Positions 60,673 through 64,000 of a stretch of DNA of 64,000 nucleotides are shown in pieces (position 1 is the stretch's first letter; every line of letters starts with the position of its first letter). The stretch covers positions 372,001-436,000 of the forward strand of contig JANVFP010000006.1 in NCBI GenBank assembly GCA_027919835.1, given 5' to 3'. A model generated the notes under the pieces. The model had not been told where the DNA came from and searched no databases. It saw only the letters and a list, made by a program, of their open reading frames with translations. Source of the stretch: Lentinula raphanica. Its lineage: Eukaryota; Basidiomycota; Agaricomycetes; Agaricales; Omphalotaceae. The translations under genes and the position numbers were made by a program.

Positions 60673-61670
60673 AGCGCTTAAGGGCGTGGAAATTTTGGTA
60701 ACTCCGCGCCCGCCCCACTGCACCGCTCTATGCTCAGAACTTAAAATTTTTTTGCAGAAGTTGACTGTTATAAGATTCAAGCTTTCAGAAAGTACAAAGA
60801 CTTATATAGGAATCTTGGTAGGTAATATATGTGAAAAGGGATACATATAAAAGGCAGTTGCTGTGACTGGTGAGATGGCTTGGCATGAGTAGAAAGTCAA
60901 GGTAAGTTAAGGAAATATAAGACGGAATGGAAGGCCGCAGAAGTTTGGCATTACATGTACATAACTTGAGCGGGGCATATTCGACTCAAAGAATCGAAGG
61001 AGGACGCGGCAGGGATCCTGGATTTTCCAGAGATAGAAGGATGTGGTAGGGGTTAACTAGAGACAGGAAAACCCTCGGAGGGTGAGGTGTCAGCAGGGTG
61101 TGCTGAGCAGATACAGTTCTTGAGTATGACGGGGCCGAATTCCAGAAAACGAGAACGAGTAGAATGAGGGGAGTCAAGTTAGTAAGTAACTGTTGTCTGT
61201 TCAATGAGCAAATTACGCACAAAGGATTAGTTAGATGGCAGACCGCACCGTTGGCATTGCGGTCTCCATCCCTATATGTTTGTTCCTTGCCCTATGCTAC
61301 TTCCCTTCCACATTCCTGCCAGGTGTCCAAAGTCACATAACGACAGAAACAAAAGGAATGAGTCAAAATAGAGTTTCAAAGGCAAGGACAGTAGAGGTTG
61401 AGATGGGAGAGGCAAGAGAAGTGTTGATGGAGAGGAGAGGGCGTCCCGAGCGTGAAAATAGCTGCATTTGCTCCGGAGGTGCAGTTAGATCCTTCGGGGC
61501 AGAATCATTCATCCTGCACCTCCTAGATTTAGACGTGCTTTTTCACGCTATATAAGCCCACTGACTTCCGTAAATCAATGAGTCGCCTGATAGTTGGTGT
61601 GTTTTCAACGCGTTCGTTGCGGTGGTGGTGGTTCTGAAAAGAGTGATCAACAAAAAAGCGGGAAGCACGT
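60673..61670. other. Intergenic stretch of about 1 kb
   Basis: Open frames on both strands (about 61222-60986 minus and 61235-61555 plus) are hydrophobic or low-complexity and unsupported by splice or motif evidence. I call no gene. Confidence 0.35.
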
Positions 61671-61674
61671 GAGT

Positions 61675-61701
61675 GCGCCGCCTGCGGCGCGCGAAGCGCG
61701 C
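61675..61701. other. GC-rich double hairpin
   Basis: GCGCCGC/GCGGCGC with a 2-nt loop (61675-61690) runs into GCGCGC-GAA-GCGCGC (61687-61701). It is a sharp GC spike in AT-rich flanks. The two stems share bases, so they are mutually exclusive. Confidence 0.75.
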
Positions 61702-62501
61702 GGGCGGGGATGACATGAAAGAGATTATGAAGGCTGAGTAAAAAGAGATTACAGAAATCATGTAATGATTACAAATCTTGGTGCGGGCAAGGTTTTCACT
61801 CATTTGAATGTGCACCTCAACGATCAACGGCGTCAAAATTTGAATGCGTGTCACAAAGTGTGCAGTTTTCGCAGGCTCTCAGATCTCATCGTCCTCCCTC
61901 TCCAATTGCTCTCCAGTCTTCTTACTTTTCAGATTCTCTCTTTCCTTAGGCTTCTCTGGCCTTCATTGATTTCTCGATTCTGTGCCATGTATCGCTATCG
62001 AGCTTCGACGTGGAATCCAACATTACATAATGTCTCACTCACGACCATTGTTGCTCACAAATGTTTTCCCTTGCTGCGATACATCTTTGTTGCGTCTCAT
62101 CTATCGTTCCAACAAATCAGTAAGTTTCTCCCTCATACTGCATGTAAATAATCTTGAGGATCCTGGTAGGCACCACCGAGTCCCTGAAACCAATCTCTCC
62201 CAGCCGAGCTGTATATGCTACTTCACTCTGTCGATGTGGTGTTCTCTACGTTGCGCAAGACTTTCCATCCTCAAGGCAAGACTCACCAACGAGCTGATCA
62301 ACTCCCTTCTGCTGATTCAGACCGACAATCGTCATATGCTTGCGTTTGGAGGTACGCCTTTTTGCCGCACTCACGTACATACTTCGCTCATTCATCAGAA
62401 ACATCGACTGTTAACTGATAGTGCTCGAATACATTTGTGCTACAGGTGAGCATTTGAGACTTTCAGCAGAGTAGTAACACTCATTGAGCAGTTGGCGACG
62501 G
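61702..62501. other. Intergenic stretch, 3' side of the terminal gene
   Basis: Pyrimidine-rich on the plus strand. A plus-strand frame around 61988-62151 has a GTAAGT donor near 62121, but I could not build a convincing gene from it. Confidence 0.35.
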
Positions 62502-64000
62502 TCAGGTATCTGACATCCTACCTCCCGTCCCGTTGTGGTTAGCTGTGACAATATCCCGTCAGGAATGGACCGATATCTACATGGATCTCCGCTCACCTTC
62601 AAAACCGCCATGATAGTGAACATGAACATTGTGGATTACTGCACCCTCAAAGAAGATTCCTTCGTATTGTGAACGGTCGCTCACAGTCGAGCTGTACATG
62701 TCACCTCCAACAGCGTTGAATTCGGAGTTGCGGACTACCGCATGGGACATAGAGTGCGCCGGAGTGACCGTGTATATGGATGGCGCTGACGATGATGATG
62801 ATGCTACGGCTGATGTACTCGCAGGTGCACTGTGCATCGCTGTTCCTGTGCTCTCTCTGGACTGATGGAAACGCTGGTTCACAGTCGAGCTGTACATGTT
62901 GCCTCCATTGGCGTTGGATGTGGAGTCGTGGACTACCGAATGGGACGTAGTCTGGGTCGGAGTGATTGTGTATATGGATGTCGTTGATGAAGAAGAAGAA
63001 GAAGGTATGGGTGATGTACTCGCAGGTGCGCTGTGCATCTTTGTTTCTGTGTTCCCTCTGGACTGATGAAAACGCTGGTTCACAGTTGCGCTGTACATGT
63101 TGCCTCCATCGGCGTTGATTGTGGAGTCGTAGACTACTGCATGGGACGGCCTTGACGATGAAGATGATGTTATGGCTGATGTATTCGCAGGTGCGCTGTA
63201 CATCCTTGGTTCTGTGCTTTCTCTGAATTGATGAAGACTTTCGTCCTTGTCGCCTGTAGCTTGGGATTGTCGATCGAATTCAGGCCAGCAAGTCTTGAGT
63301 AGAGTTAATCCTCTCTATGATGTTTGCCGTCGGTGAGCATCGAACAACGCAAGTCATGGATTCTAAGGACGAACCTCTATATTATCTCGGCTGATCTTGA
63401 CCTCCTCGTACATCGTCTTGACTTTCCTCAGGTCATATCCTTTCGTGACAAATGCTACAACTTTACTTCTTCCTTCCAACAAAGCCACCAACTCTTCACA
63501 TCTCGCCTTGGTTCTGCATATAGGGAATCAAAGTGGTCAATCAAGCAGCAAGCAAGCCGGGAGATCTGTATACATACCTCGACAATTCCGACAGTCTGCC
63601 TCCAAGATAAGATAGAAATTCACTTTTCCGAGAGCTAGGTGCCTTGGAGTATTCATATACGACTCTTTCCACAATTTGCACGAACTCTCCTACAAGGAGT
63701 CGGGTCCACCATCCACACTGAAATTCTTGCAGGGGTGCAATCTTCAATGCCATCAGCTTCTCTCGAGGATTCATACAGCCCAAAAACCAATTACGATTCA
63801 CCTTATGCTGGATGTGCACAGCAAATTGTCTCAAATCCTCAATCAACCCTTCGTCATAAATGGCCTGCTGTGTCTGTTGTTGATTGGCCTCTAGTGACAT
63901 CGCTTTGCTATGAACGCTCGTTGCTGGCTCAAAGGTTGGGTTCGAAGGTGATGCAGGTGTCGAATGATGGGAAGAGCCTACGGCACTGAGCTCAAAGTGT
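62502..64000 (-). CDS. Unrecognised protein with helical N-terminal part and three Ser-rich repeats (partial)
   Basis: Minus-strand exons: window edge to 63578, 63513-63375, 63314-62597 and 62542-62502. From ATG 63900 this gives 406 aa. The same frame stays open and protein-like to 64000, so the true start may lie outside. Part 1 (about 190 residues) is helical and charged, with NPREKLMALKIAPLQ, GEFVQIVERVVYEYS, ELVALLEGRSKVVAF and YDLRKVKTMYEEVKISRDNI; possibly a bundle or coiled coil. Part 2 holds three imperfect repeats (63203-63045, 63044-62844, 62843 to about 62687) built of M(Y/H)SAPA(N/S)TS, a poly-Ser run, SHAVV, NAxGGxMYSSTV and RFHQSR. It ends with FFEGAVIHNVHVHYHGG and a short tail. 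The last motif vaguely recalls short repeats in basidiomycete NLR-like proteins; I cannot confirm that. Confidence 0.65.
62687..63235 (-). repeat. Three in-frame tandem repeats inside the terminal gene
   Basis: Units of about 160-200 bp share GAAACGCTGGTTCACAG and TGTACATGTTGCCTCCA blocks on the plus strand (around 62868-62900 and 63068-63100, with a diverged third at 62680-62715). Unit 1 lacks a 12-codon segment (SIYT(I/V)TP...) present in units 2 and 3. Confidence 0.85.

Noticed and set aside
61235..61555. 106-codon plus-strand frame with hydrophobic start
   Set aside because: No splice sites, no conserved motif and low-complexity tail; a signal-peptide-like start can arise by chance.

Overview
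The window is nuclear DNA of a filamentous basidiomycete, most likely an Agaricomycete (mushroom-forming fungus). The reasons are: genes split by many short introns (mostly 48-65 nt, GT-AG, with CTAAC/CTGAC-like branch points), tight intergenic distances, and a gene set typical of that group (SAGA Spt8, Mediator Med16, CE16 esterase, split exons in SPT6, ATG2 and NNT). No rRNA, tRNA, CRISPR array or bacterial-type operon was seen. Intron-exon models were made by hand from splice consensus, reading phase and family conservation. All were checked for phase closure, but not against transcripts.

Left part (1-20.4 kb). A repeat-rich, gene-poor left edge holds a tandem array (565-1480) and a decayed minus-strand gene (1863-2960). 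Four genes follow: a Crb2/53BP1-type checkpoint mediator, a single-pass Ser/Thr-rich membrane protein with a probable frameshift, a Golgi nucleotide-sugar transporter, and mitochondrial NAD(P) transhydrogenase. The last is a 23-exon gene with a 4-nt microexon, a GC-AG intron and one homopolymer frameshift. The same tandem repeat family then recurs in the opposite orientation (15765-16441). Beyond it is a rearranged mosaic: a small secreted protein, its 5'-truncated duplicate whose intron is mirrored as an inverted copy downstream, and a displaced fragment of the neighbouring DapA-family gene.

Middle and right part (20.9-59.2 kb). This is a dense, ordinary housekeeping block: tRNA pseudouridine synthase Pus4, Mediator Med16 head-to-head with a proteasome assembly chaperone, a tiny Nce101-like gene, the NatB subunit Naa25, RPA32, a CE16 esterase, Atg2, Rlp24, a deaminase, Spt6, a four-TM protein, Srp54, Spt8, a SAM methyltransferase, thymidylate kinase and a PXA-domain protein. 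Several pairs are divergent with 60-150 bp between start codons and probably share promoters (MED16/chaperone, deaminase/SPT6, SRP54/SPT8). Many take part in transcription, translation or genome maintenance, but nothing shows a co-regulated pathway.

Right edge (59.2-64 kb). It is gene-poor, with a MITE-like element, short direct repeats and a GC-rich double hairpin. It ends in an unrecognised minus-strand gene running off the window, with a helical N-terminal part and three imperfect Ser-rich repeats. The least explained items are the inverted repeat arrays, the mirrored intron and this terminal gene.
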